DNA from: Tubiluchus corallicola
Taxonomy: Eukaryota; Priapulida; Priapulimorpha; Priapulimorphida; Tubiluchidae
Assembly (NCBI GenBank): GCA_030141605.1
Contig: JAQGDQ010001196.1
Span: 1-56,083 of the forward strand
Direction of reading: 5' to 3'
DNA: 56,083 nucleotides
Shown here: positions 1 to 14,400 of the stretch, one piece after another
Layout of the letters: the number at the start of each line of letters is the position of its first letter
Numbering within the stretch: position 1 is the first letter of the stretch
Notes under the pieces: generated by a model
What the model saw: the letters and a program-made list of their open reading frames with translations, nothing else
What the model was told of the DNA's origin: nothing
Databases searched by the model: none
Position numbers and translations under genes: made by a program

Positions 1-1080
1 AGACATTTCGAACTGTGAGAGCAGCTGTCAAATTGACAGCTGTTCCAAAGTAAGATATTTCGTCATTGTAGACTATGGGAGAAAGTACATCAGTTTATCA
101 GCAATAAAGGGGGTGTACAAACAAACTTCAGATAAGGGAAATAATATCATAAAGACCTGTCAAATTGACAGCTGCTCTAAAGCAAGATATTTCGTCATTG
201 CAGAATATGACAGAAAGTACATTTGTTATACATCAGTTCAGTTCATCAGCAATAAAAACGTATAACTTGTTCTGACTGTGCTTTGCTTGGGTAGGAGTTG
301 CAGAGCTTCTACTAACGGGGATCCCCGTTGCATGTTCAAGTTAGAAGTCTGAAAACTGAAACGTGGAAAACATACACAGCGCCATCTGCTTAACATTTTG
401 CCAACCAAGGTGGGGTAAAAAATTACCCCCGGAATGTTTGTTCACATTTTTTATATTGATGCACAAAACGAAAAATTTTCAAACTGGTAATGATTAAATA
501 TTTTTCGATTTGTTATGCAACAATACCTTGGCTTTGTTAAAAAGTATTATTCATGTTTATTTAAAAGGCACGGATACTAGCTGATGTGGGGTAATAAGTA
601 ACTTATTACCCCCTTAGTCAATATATGTAGGCAAGACTTGGAATGTACTTTGCAGTATTTTTTTAATGTGTTGCTACTAAAACTCAGAAGTGCTGCTAAC
701 CTCCAATTCACCCTACACTTCTGCAAAGAGATTTTTCTAACAATCTGTTGAGGAAATTTCATATTGAAGTTTGTGGACGTTCTGTTCTTCATTTAGTAAT
801 GTGGTGGGAACTTTAGCTGCACACGTGACTAAGGCTGAAGCTGATGAAGATGAAATTTTAGAACATCCGGCAAGTGAAGAGGAAGTGGACGTCTCAAAAT
901 TAAACCTCATTAGTTTATTATAAAAATTTTCACAAAACTTGAAAAAACAAGCATAAATGATATAGTGCAAGGAGGAAAGCCTCTTTCTATTATTGGTGTC
1001 TTGCCACAGAATTTGGTTTTGTACTAATAGGAGCACCTCAATTACTAGTTGGTCATTCTGTCCAGTTAGTAACACATATT

Positions 1081-1430
1081 AAGCAAAACTTTCATGGGGC
1101 GTTTTTTACGCCGCTTGCTCTTTATTGTGATATAAAAACCCCTTGGTCGGTTAAGGGTTAAATATTTTATTGTCTACAATTCCTCCCTAGGGTAATTTTT
1201 CCACCCGCTTGGTCTTTATTGTAATATAAAAACCCCTTGGTCGGCTAATGGTTAAATAATTTATTGTCTACAATTCCTTCCTAGGGTAATTTTTAGCCCG
1301 CTTGGTCTTTATTGTGATATAAGAACCCCTTGGTCGGCTAATGGTTAAATAATTTATTGTCTACAATTCCTTCCTAGGGTAATTTTTCACCCCGCTTGGT
1401 CTTTATTGTGATTGTCTACAATTGCTTTCT
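1081..1430. repeat. Tandem ~90-bp repeat in left foldback arm
   Basis: About 3.5 copies of a unit containing CCGCTTGGTCTTTATTGTGA, then CCCCTTGGTCGG and CAATTCCTTCCTAGGG. The mirror copy is at about 4921-5270 in the right arm. The unit contains TTAACCCTTAACCGACC, which superficially resembles a piggyBac-type TTAA/CCCTTA end; this is not enough to classify it. Confidence 0.7.
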
Positions 1431-2046
1431 TGGGGAATCCTGGTTTATCTCCATACTATGAACTGATGAGCAAAGTATTGAAATCAGGACCTGCTCTTCC
1501 ACTAGACACACTAGGCGGTTGCATAGGGTGCCAAATTCTTGAACAAATTCTTTAAAAAGTTTTGTATAATAACTTAGTGTATGTGTAATTGTTTAGGTGC
1601 ACAACACTAATTAAATCAAACACACTAGTTGAGTTATTTTCCTGTCAAAACGTAAGATTCATCGACGACTGTGCTTCCTGTGGGGAAACACTCTGTTTCT
1701 GCTTATGTCTGGTTTTGGATACATAATGGTTAAATTATTATTTATAGATAGTCACGTGTGTCTCTTCTTTCCCATTATTGAACATTATTTTATTATAAAC
1801 CAACACATTCGTGTAACGTTCAATTTTCTTTCGTCATAAATGCAAAATCTGATACATGCGCATTAACTAACTGATTATATTAGTAACAATCCTGAGAGGG
1901 TGGCTGACCTCGATAATTTATAGTTCTTTCGCCACCCTTTCACCACTAATTAATAATTACTTTTGCACTTTGTAATATTATTGTATGTTGTATATATTTA
2001 TAAATCTCTTAGTTATATATTTTGCTATTTTAAAAATGGTGATAAA

Positions 2047-4297
<2,251 letters not shown>

Positions 4298-6194
4298 TTA
4301 CTAGTTTATCACCATTTTTAAAATAGCAAAATATATAACTAAGAGATTTATAAATATATACAACATACAATAATATCACAAAGTGCAAAAGTAATTATTA
4401 ATTAGTGGTGAAAGGGTGGCGAAAGAACTATAAGTTATCGAGGTCAGCCACCCTCTCAGGATTGTTACTAATATAATCAGTTAGTTAATGCGCATGTATC
4501 AGATTTTGCATTTATGACGAAAGAAAATTGAACGTTACACGAATGTGTTGGTTTATAATAAAATAATGTTCAATAATGGGAAAGAAGAGACACACGTGAC
4601 TATCTATAAATAATAATTTAACCATTATGTATCCAAAACCAGACATAAGCAGAAACAGAGTGTTTCCCCACAGGAAGCACAGTCGTCGATGAATCTTACG
4701 TTTTGACAGGAAAATAACTCAACTAGTGTGTTTGATTTAATTAGTGTTGTGCACCTAAACAATTACACATACACTAAGTTATTATACAAAACTTTTTAAA
4801 GAATTTGTTCAAGAATTTGGCACCCTATGCAACCGCCTAGTGTGTCTAGTGGAAGAGCAGGTCCTGATTTCAATACTTTGCTCATCAGTTCATAGTATGG
4901 AGATAAACCAGGATTCCCCAAGAAAGCAATTGTAGACAATCACAATAAAGACCAAGCGGGGTGAAAAATTACCCTAGGAAGGAATTGTAGACAATAAATT
5001 ATTTAACCATTAGCCGACCAAGGGGTTCTTATATCACAATAAAGACCAAGCGGGCTAAAAATTACCCTAGGAAGGAATTGTAGACAATAAATTATTTAAC
5101 CATTAGCCGACCAAGGGGTTTTTATATTACAATAAAGACCAAGCGGGTGGAAAAATTACCCTAGGGAGGAATTGTAGACAATAAAATATTTAACCCTTAA
5201 CCGACCAAGGGGTTTTTATATCACAATAAAGAGCAAGCGGCGTAAAAAACGCCCCATGAAAGTTTTGCTTAATATGTGTTACTAACTGGACAGAATGACC
5301 AACTAGTAATTGAGGTGCTCCTATTAGTACAAAACCAAATTCTGTGGCAAGACACCAATAATAGAAAGAGGCTTTCCTCCTTGCACTATATCATTTATGC
5401 TTGTTTTTTCAAGTTTTGTGAAAATTTTTATAATAAACTAATGAGGTTTAATTTTGAGACGTCCACTTCCTCTTCACTTGCCGGATGTTCTAAAATTTCA
5501 TCTTCATCAGCTTCAGCCTTAGTCACGTGTGCAGCTAAAGTTCCCACCACATTACTAAATGAAGAACAGAACGTCCACAAACTTTAATATGAAATTTCCT
5601 CAACAGATTGTTAGAAAAATCTCTTTGCAGAAGTGTAGGGTGAATTGGAGGTTAGCAGCACTTCTGAGTTTTAGTAGCAACACATTAAAAAAATACTGCA
5701 AAGTACATTCCAAGTCTTGCCTACATATATTGACTAAGGGGGTAATAAGTTACTTATTACCCCACATCAGCTAGTATCCGTGCCTTTTAAATAAACATGA
5801 ATAAAACTTTTTAACAAAGCCAAGGTATTGTTGCATAACAAATCGAAAAATATTTAATCATTACCAGTTTGAAAATTTTTCGTTTTGTGCATCAATATAA
5901 AAAATGTGAACAAACATTCCGGGGGTAATTTTTTACCCCACCTTGGTTGGCAAAATGTTAAGCAGATGGCGCTGTGTATGTTTTCCACGTTTCAGTTTTC
6001 AGACTTCTAACTTGAACATGCAACGGGGATCCCCGTTAGTAGAAGCTCTGCAACTCCTACCCAAGCAAAGCACAGTCAGAACAAGTTATACGTTTTTATT
6101 GCTGATGAACTGAACTGATGTATAACAAATGTACTTTCTGTCATATTCTGCAATGACGAAATATCTTGCTTTAGAACAGCTGTCAATTTGACAG

Positions 6195-7500
6195 GTCTTT
6201 ATGATATTATTTCCCTTATCTGAAGTTTGTTTATGCACCCCCTTTATTGCTGATAAACTGATGTACTTTCTCCCATAGTCTACAATGACGAAATATCTTA
6301 CTTTGGAACAGCTGTCAATTTGACAGCTGCTCTCACAGTTCGAAATGTCTTTATGATATTATTTCCCTTATCTGAAGTTTGTTTATGCACCCCCTTTATT
6401 GCCGATAAGCTGATGCACTTTCTCCCATAGTCTGCAGTGACGAAATATCTTACTTTAGAACAGCTGTCAATTTGATAGCTGCTCTCATGGTTCGAAAGGT
6501 CTTTATGATATTATTTCCCTCATCTGAAGTTTGTTTACGCACCCCCTTTATTGCCGATAAGCTGATGTACTTTCTCCCGTACTCTGCAATGACGATATAT
6601 CTTACTTTAGAACAGCTGTCAATTTCACAGCTGCTCTTACGGTTTTAAAGGTCTTTATGATATTATTTTCCTTATCTGAAGTTTGTTTATGCACCCCCTT
6701 TATTGCTGATAAACTGACGTATGACAAACCTACATTCTGTCCTACTTTGCAATGACGATATATTTTACTTTCGAACAGCTGTCAATTGGACGGCTGTTCT
6801 TACGTTCGAAACGTCTCTATAATATTATTTCCCTCATCTGAAGTTTGTTTGTACACTCCCTTTATTGCTGATAAACTGACGTATGACAAATGTACTTTCT
6901 CCCGTACTCTGCAGTGATGAAATATTTTACTTTAGAACAGGTGCAATTTGACGGCTGTTCTCACGGTTCGAACTGTCTTTATGATATTATTTCCCTCATC
7001 TGAAGTTTGTTTATACACCCCCTTTATTGCTGATAAACTGATGTCTGACAAATGTACTTTCGTACTCTGCAGTGACGAAATATTTTACTTTAGAACAGGT
7101 GCAATTTGACGGCTGTTCTCACGGTTCGAACTGTCTTTATGATATTATTTCCCTCATCTGAAGTTTGTTTATACACCCCCTTTATTGCTGATAAACTGAT
7201 GTCTGACAAATGTACTTTCGTACTCTGCAGTGACGAAATATTTTACTTTAGAACAGGTGCAATTTGACGGCTGTTCTCACGGTTCGAACTGTCTTTATGA
7301 TATTATTTCCCTCATCTGAAGTTTGTTTATACACCCCCTTTATTGCTGATAAACTGATGTCTGACAAATGTACTTTCGTACTCTGCAGTGACGAAATATT
7401 TTACTTTAGAACAGGTGCAATTTGACGGCTGTTCTCACGGTTCGAAGCATTTTTATAATATCATTTCCCTTATCCGAAGTTTGTTTATACACCCCCTTTA
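6195..7500. repeat. Satellite-like tandem array, 151-162-bp unit
   Basis: About nine copies. The landmark GTCTTTATGATATTATTTCC recurs near 6195, 6348, 6499, 6651, 6813, 6975, 7133 and 7291, with a decayed copy near 7448. Spacing is 151-162 bp. Units from about 6975 on share a spacing of about 158 bp and are almost identical. Each has a palindromic AACAGCTGTCAATTTGAC-type segment. The array continues outward from the right foldback arm; its reverse complement starts the left arm (1-240). Confidence 0.9.
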
Positions 7501-8658
7501 TAGACCGCTAGTACAAAGTTTTGCCAAGTAATGTTTTTTTTGTGGTGATAGAAACAAACCAATTATATACCCGTCACTGGAAAAAACAAGTAATTGCATT
7601 CAATAGCTTTTTGCAATAACTACTGTACAATAAACAGACTGTTAATACCGTCACATTTGAATAAAACGCCAAGTACTTCTTAATCTTGAGACACCCTGTT
7701 GTGGAGATCGTTGGCGTCAATTAGAATTGCATAGAATATCGTAGAATGTTCGGTCGGAATGACCGCCTTACCGTCTGGATTGTTCTCCTGGCTATATCAC
7801 CTTTCTCTTTTTGTACAGAGTGACCTTGATTAATTAAATAATTAATCGAATTAGTAATGATTATGATTATGATTCGCACACCGATTGCTTCCAGGTAACT
7901 GATCGATTACCCGACTCCGAGGGCTTTGGTTCAGTCGATAAGGCAATGATCTAGTCCTACACAACTATCTCCTCGAACTTGCGTTGTGAGTCAGATCTTT
8001 ATCCCTCAAGTTTACAAGCCAGCTCCTGCAAATGAGCTATACACTGCGAATCGCTTCAGGTTCGAATCAAGGATTTAGTGTTGAGATTTTGAGTCACCAA
8101 TAACGCATTAAACATTAACAAAACTCAATGGTTAAGACAATACAGTGAATAGTGTTTATTGTAATTACAGGTTACACGTTAATCAACTTTGGTATCAATA
8201 CAGGATTTGTCGTTATACGCCGGTGGGTGTTTACAAATAATGTCTAATTCCCAAAGAGATACTATCCACTTAACTGATCTTCTATATCGTTATGATGCAC
8301 TGAAGGTGCTTAAGTCATACAAATACGTTACGGTTACAAACTGTAATTACAAATTACAAATAAATAAGTATGTTCACTTTAACTGGCGGATTGGCCAATG
8401 TACAACTGCTATTGGCCAAATCCCTGTTCCTAAACGAGACTTCGCACCACCAGTGCTCAGACTTTGCTAAGTACGTAGATGATACCTCCACGCTGGGCTA
8501 ACAATGTTTCCAGACGTCTAGCAGAAGATTCTCGGACACAATAACACTATGGCGGCAGCCACTGTCAGACTCTCTCCCTCGTTGTGTGACTGGCTTGGAT
8601 ATTTTTCCAAGCTTATATAGCAAAAGCTAAATTGCGCATTAACCTTGGAGTATTGCAC

Positions 8659-8870
8659 CACCTGGGTAATCTTACCTCCCGGACAGTGGATAATACTTTC
8701 GATTTCTAGACTTTATGACCAATAATTACTGTCCCCGAATCTTGCCGCTTTTGATTTCTTCTGCACCATCTGGGCAATCTTACCTCCCGGACAGTGGATA
8801 ATACTTTCGATTTCTAGACTTTATGACCAATAAGCACTGACACTGAACCTTGCCGCTTTGATTACTTCCC
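8659..8870. repeat. Two-copy ~107-bp tandem repeat
   Basis: Two adjacent copies share CTTACCTCCCGGACAGTGGA and the following ACTTTCGATTTCTAGACTTT, diverging somewhat toward the end of each unit. Confidence 0.85.
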
Positions 8871-9777
8871 CGACACGCGACAAATGGTTACTATTGACTT
8901 TCTTCCTTTTGTTTTCTAATCGGCATGCATGCTGCTAATAAACAGCGTCTCCTTGAATTCTACACCTGTCCTTTCACTATATTGCGACAATTTAACTCAT
9001 TAAATTCAAACTACAAGCTGGGTGAGTTCCATATTCAAATTATATGAATTTCCTTAACAAAATCAGGGAGGAGCGAGTTTATCATCTGAATCTGATTCAT
9101 CTGATAAACTCAATTAATATCTACTGAAATTCATATTCCGAAATTTATTCATAACAGCCATATAAGGCGAAGCAGGCCTCCGACACGGGAGCACACAGAA
9201 CGCACACAGATCTCACTGACCTAATTACATTTCAGATACACTTAAACGTTTTCCAGATTTTCATGTTTACTGTAATCATTTCAACATTCCTTCGTGCTTT
9301 TGTGTTGTAGAATTCTCGCTTAATAAAGTAGTTTTTTTACGGCGTGTTTTCTGGTTTTCTCTACGAGCCTTCCGAGAGAAACAAAACACAACACAATCTT
9401 AAAACGAATAAACACATTTCGTAACAGTCACTCATTTCACCTCACGTTACCCTATTGTTTATTTTTAATTTGTGTATCGTTTGACTTGGAGACAGTTGTG
9501 CTTGAACTTGACTTAGCCCGAGGCTGAGACCATGAATTCTTTTCCGAAAACCGAATTACTTTCAACAATTTCGGTGGACTGCACAGATATACGTATAAGT
9601 CTTTGCATGATGTTTGAAATTGTGCTGAACAAAGAGAATTCCTTTCACGGATTCAACGTGCAACTTGTTTCTTTCCTTGAGATGTTAGCAACATCTTGTA
9701 TTGAAAATTAATGAGCTTTTCTTTGTCTCGTACTGTCATACGCCCCTGCAGTTGGCAACGTCTGTACATACTTACGG

Positions 9778-9882
9778 ATTGAGGCCAAAACCCGGAGAAA
9801 CGGCCGATTTTTTGAAAACTTGCCCGGACAGAGGGTCAAAAAGAGGACTTGTCCGGGGAAACCCGGACGTGGTAACCCTAGT
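9778..9882. mobile_element. hAT-like MITE fragment
   Basis: Contains paired CCCGG blocks: CCCGGAGAAACGG, TTGCCCGGACAG, GTCCGGGGAAACCCGGACG, then TGGTAACCCT. The minus-strand AGGGTTACCACGTCCGGG is typical of decayed hAT-type ends in many animals. Only one end is clear and no target duplication was seen. Classification is from memory of the motif. Confidence 0.35.
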
Positions 9883-10154
9883 CTCCCAGTCTCATAACTT
9901 GCACATTTATTATAACTGTCACCTAAAACCTGTGAACGGACTGAATCAGTACCTACATAATAATAATTATAATAATAGATGTATTACTTAAATGATACTA
10001 ATTGGAAGGAGACGTCGGTTCGAATTTGCCGATTGTCCATATTTACCGTTATTAAGCTAATACAGTAGGTGCCATGTATTAGACTCACGATAATGTAGAA
10101 TCAATCACCCAGTTGTCTCAAAAACATCTAGTATTGGCTGCTTCTATGCAAAAG

Positions 10155-11016
10155 TATATAACCTCGGATATAAGAGACACATCTGGATCAGAAAAAATCA
10201 TCCCTTATATCCGATGTCCGTTATAGCCGAAGTTGAGTCAGACCGAGGGTGTATCTAGACCTGTACTTTTCTGTACTCTTACCCATATTTTTATAGACTA
10301 TTGCTACACATTCAGTGCAAACGGCATGTAAGAAGCTCCTTCAGTGATGAGAGATGGATGTGACCATGGAAACCGAGCTGTTCGAAGGCCGAGTTTTCAA
10401 AAAATTGAGGTTAAAAATCGATCAATTTCCCTTTGATCACAGGGTCCCTTACATGCGAAGTAATTTACCTGGGTTTCTATTACGCAGGACGTGAAGATAT
10501 CGTCCCTTATAACCGAAAGTTCCTTTTATCCTAGTACCTTATATAAGAAAATTCTTACATAAGACAAACGTTACAAAAAATTCCGACCGGTGTTGGTGGT
10601 CCCTCATAAGCGAGTGCCTTATACCCGAAGTTGATTGTGTATCCAAAACTCACACTTTCAAGACCAAAAAGTACTCCAGCATAATTTATATATAAGCTGT
10701 TCGAAGGCCGAGTTTGCAAAAAATTGAGGTTAAAAATCGATCAATTTCCCTTTGATCACAGGGTCCCCTACATGCGAAGTAATTTACCTGGGTTTCTATT
10801 ACTCAGGACGTGAAGATATCGTCCCTTATAACCGAAAGTTCCTTTTATCCTAGTACCTTATATAAGAAAATTCTTACATAAGACAAACGTTACAAAAAAT
10901 TGGGACCGGTGTTGGTGGTCCCTCATAAGCGAGTGCCTTATACCCGAAGTTGATTGTGTATCCAAAACTCACACTTTCAAGACCGAAAAGTACTCCAGCA
11001 TAATTTATATATAAAT
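10155..11016. mobile_element. pogo/Tigger-like MITE with internal 320-bp tandem duplication
   Basis: The left end has ACCTCGGATATAAG and the right end CTTATACCCGAAGTTGATTG. The interior is homologous, in reverse, to the element at 13189-13621. Its right part is tandemly duplicated with period 320 bp: AGCTGTTCGAAGGCCGAG occurs at 10377 and 10697, with few differences between copies. The ends are worn and no clean TA duplication is visible. Confidence 0.7.
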
Positions 11017-11331
11017 AAAATTATATATATATATATATATAAAAACTGCCAACAATTGACTCAAATAACTGCATAATTTACTCTATATTCTTTCTGCACA
11101 TGCTTAAATAAGATTTAAGGTTATGATAATATACATTATAATTATTCATTATATATTTTACATTATAAAATAAATAACGTTTACATTATAACCATAAACC
11201 TAACAATTACTACTAACAATAGCCGTAACAATAATTATTATAACTACTGCATCACTACTGCAACAGGCAAAATCAGGAATAGTGAGATTTTTAGTTTCTT
11301 GTTTTTCATATCTTATTATTATTCACATTAG

Positions 11332-11486
11332 GTTGGCGAAGCCGGTTGACGAAGTGTTTGACTCCGACAGGGAGAGAACAAAGCGCATCGTTTACTCGGT
11401 CATGTACGGCGTGGGTCGGGACAGATTGGCGGAATACTTGAAGACCACGCCCGATCAGGCGAGCAAAGTCATGAACAGCTTTCTGA
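11332..11486 (+). CDS. POLN: POLN exon (O-helix / motif B)
   Basis: Acceptor ...TTCACATTAG, donor GTAAGA at 11487. It encodes LAKPVDEVFDSDRERTKR, then the YSVMYGVGRDRLAEYL helix region and the start of the following helix. It ends in the first base of a Thr codon completed by the next exon. Confidence 0.93.
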
Positions 11487-14400
11487 GTAAGAATTTATTG
11501 ATTTTAAAAAACGTAGGTTTTAGTTAGATCTAAAGTAGTGGATTGAGTTATTTTTTGATTATATCAAAAATTGCGTTTCGAACATGTTTTGTTTAGTGTT
11601 GTAAAAGCAAATTTTTGGGTATTTTTTCAGCCTGTTTTAAAGGTGTTAACTCTTTCAAGCAAAAGTGTATTTCTGAATGCAGGACAAAAGGTAAGGCATA
11701 TTTGCTTTTTACAAGTCAGTTAATATACCGCATTTACTCATTTTAGCACCTGAGCTTAATTAACAGGCCGTCCGCAATAAGCGCCAGAGTAAACAGAATG
11801 AAAAAACAATTGGCACACATGTTCGAATAGCAGCCCATTATACTCTGTCTGTAACCTTATAACTTTAATTCATTAAAAGCTGCGGCTCGTTTCGCGTTGT
11901 AAATGAGGACTATGTAGGATGTTTGCGTATTTTTGATTATAAGTGTATTTATATTTATACGCAAAACTTTTTGTGGGGCGTTTGCTAGTATTTTGTTAAT
12001 CTCAGAATTAACAATAAAGCATTACAAACGCTTAACTGAAGTTTCTTCTGTGGTAATAAATTGAACTTGACACACTCAGAAAAAAGTCACAAATATATCA
12101 CAACGATGCGGTAGAGAAAATTTAACAGCTAAAGGTGAAATTACATAGGTAAGCTATGGCATTTTATAAGTCATTACAATGTATAATATCAAAGTGGACT
12201 CTTAGTTCCTGTAATAAATTTTTTTTGTTTCCATCAGTAAAGCTTCATTACTAGATATTGATAAGGCATCAGAACCATATATAAATAATTTCATCCGTTC
12301 CACAGCAGTTAAGCTACAAAAGTTTAAAAAAGGCTGAAGTAAAAAAATAGATTATCGATATAATTGATTCTAAGATCGGCATAAGCAGAGCAATATAACA
12401 GGTTAATGAGTACGATTATCAATACATAATTTGCAGTTACATTGTGTGCTTGTTTGGTTGTTTGTATGCTTGTCTGGTCGTTCATATGCGTTTGTGTGTG
12501 CGTGCGTGCGTGAGTGAGTGTATAGCTTGTTTGTCTTTTTGTTTACTTATTCATTTATTTTAGCACCTGCTGATCGTTTTCTTTATTGTCAGGTTGTGTA
12601 TCTACCATTTTTAACAGAAAGAGGTGGTTAAAAGACATAAATTCCCCAAACTTCTCACAGAGGGCACTAGCCGAACGACAGGCCGTCAATTTTGTGGTGC
12701 AAGGTGCGAACTATTTTCTTACTAAACTCATCTAAGTTTACGTTCAAGAATAAGTTCATCACATCAACTATCTTATCATTTATATTTCGGGAAATAACAT
12801 TTAATATAACGACAATTGCTGTGAACAAGTCGTTACATGACTAATTTTTTACAAAAAACGCAGTTGAACGCAAAGATTAAGCAGCTAGAATAGCAGAATT
12901 TCTCAGTGAACTGCAGAACTTTATTATGCGTCCCTTCATGCTGTTCACCAGTTTGTTATTTTGTTTCAAATATGCCCACAGCAAGGTTTTTTTTAGGAGA
13001 CAAGAATGATTAAATTATGTGATAATTTCAATATTTTAGTTGTACATTGAAATATAATGACTGTTGTTAAAGGGTTAACTTTTCCTTTAACACCGAAACT
13101 AAGTAAGTTTAAAATTTCGAGTGCTTATTTCAATTCTCAAACTTAAAACTTGATTAAATTAGAAGTGGCTGGATGCTCATTCAAAATACAGCCAACCTCG
13201 GCTATAAGGTACTCGCTTATAAGGGACATTCGGTCATAAGGTACGATGTCTTCAGGTCCCGCGTAATAGAAACCCAGCTAAATTACCTCGCATATAAGGG
13301 ACCCTATGATCAAAGTGAAATTGATCGATTTTTAACCTCATTTTTTCGCAAACTCGTCCTTCGAACTGCTCGGTTTTCGCGGTCACATACATATCGCATC
13401 ACTGAAGGAGCTTCCTACATACAGTTTGCACGGAATGTGTAGCAATAATCCATAAAAATACGGGTAAAAGTACAGAAAAGTACAGAAAAGTACAGAAAAG
13501 TACAGAAAAGTACAGGTCTAGATACACCCTCGGTCTGACTCAACTTCGGCTGTAAGGGAAATCGGATATAAGGGACGGTTTTTTCCGGTCCCGAGGTGTC
13601 CCTTATATCCGAGGTTGACTGTAATATTCAAGAAAGATACAGTTTCATTGGAAACCCAATTTTCCCTTGGGCTTCTTATCTGTGGAACTCTTGCTGGAAA
13701 GTTGTTTTCCTGCTAACTATAGCCACACACAATTCAAGAAACAGTCTTCTATTAACAACAAGTTAGTTATTAACGATTTTTTTTCAGTCCGGAGGTGTCC
13801 CTTATATACGAGGTTGACTACAATCACTCTAAATGACATAACAAAAGTTACTTGTCTTAATCTACCTCTGCATTTTTATTATCCTCATGCTGTTTTCTTT
13901 ATCATTTTTACTAAGTTTCTTTTACACTAGCAACATGACATATAGTAGTAGCATATGACATGCCAGTAGTAGCTGGGATCTTTGGTAATCAGTGACCCCG
14001 CTCACACTTACTTCTAAATTTAGTTTCCACATTTTTATTTTCAAGGTTATTTTATAATTTATATTTCACAGGTTCAGCTGCTGACATTTGTAAAGCTGCA
14101 ATGATTCATGTACAGAAAACTCTCTGCGATAGACCGCATCTCAGAGCAAGGTATATCGTTTAGAAATTAATCGCACACGTCAAAAATTTCGACATTTCGT
14201 TGCTGCTTGTTGCACGGCTTTACGTTTTTGGCAGTTTGAGAAGGGAGTATATGGTCGAGTGGTCACATCGTCGCTCGCTTGGCAACCAGTGTTAAGAATG
14301 GCACTGAGCTGCCCATTAAAAGACTAGGTGAAACAGTTCGACACTCAATCTGGGAGATTTTGTTCACTATACTGACTCTGTTACCTTGTAGAGTAAGGAA

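Larger units (their letters stand above)
7501..10154. other. Intergenic or upstream intronic DNA, no gene seen
   Basis: No exon was recognised here. I looked for upstream POLN motifs, such as the motif A aspartate region, without success. The segment holds a two-copy repeat of about 107 bp (8659-8870, landmark CTTACCTCCCGGACAGTGGA) and a hAT-like fragment (about 9778-9882). A B-box-like GGTTCGAATC near 8058 has no convincing tRNA fold. Confidence 0.5.

Noticed and set aside
6195-7500. CRISPR-like look of regularly spaced repeats
   Set aside because: Whole units of 151-162 bp are repeated, with no short repeat plus unique spacer layout, and the window is animal DNA.
8040-8080. Possible tRNA gene (GGTTCGAATC)
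   Set aside because: Only the B-box-like motif is present; no acceptor stem or cloverleaf could be built around it.
14247-14310. Possible tRNA-derived SINE head (GGTCGAGTGGTCAC)
   Set aside because: No clear B box at the right distance and no tail; left only as a weak note.
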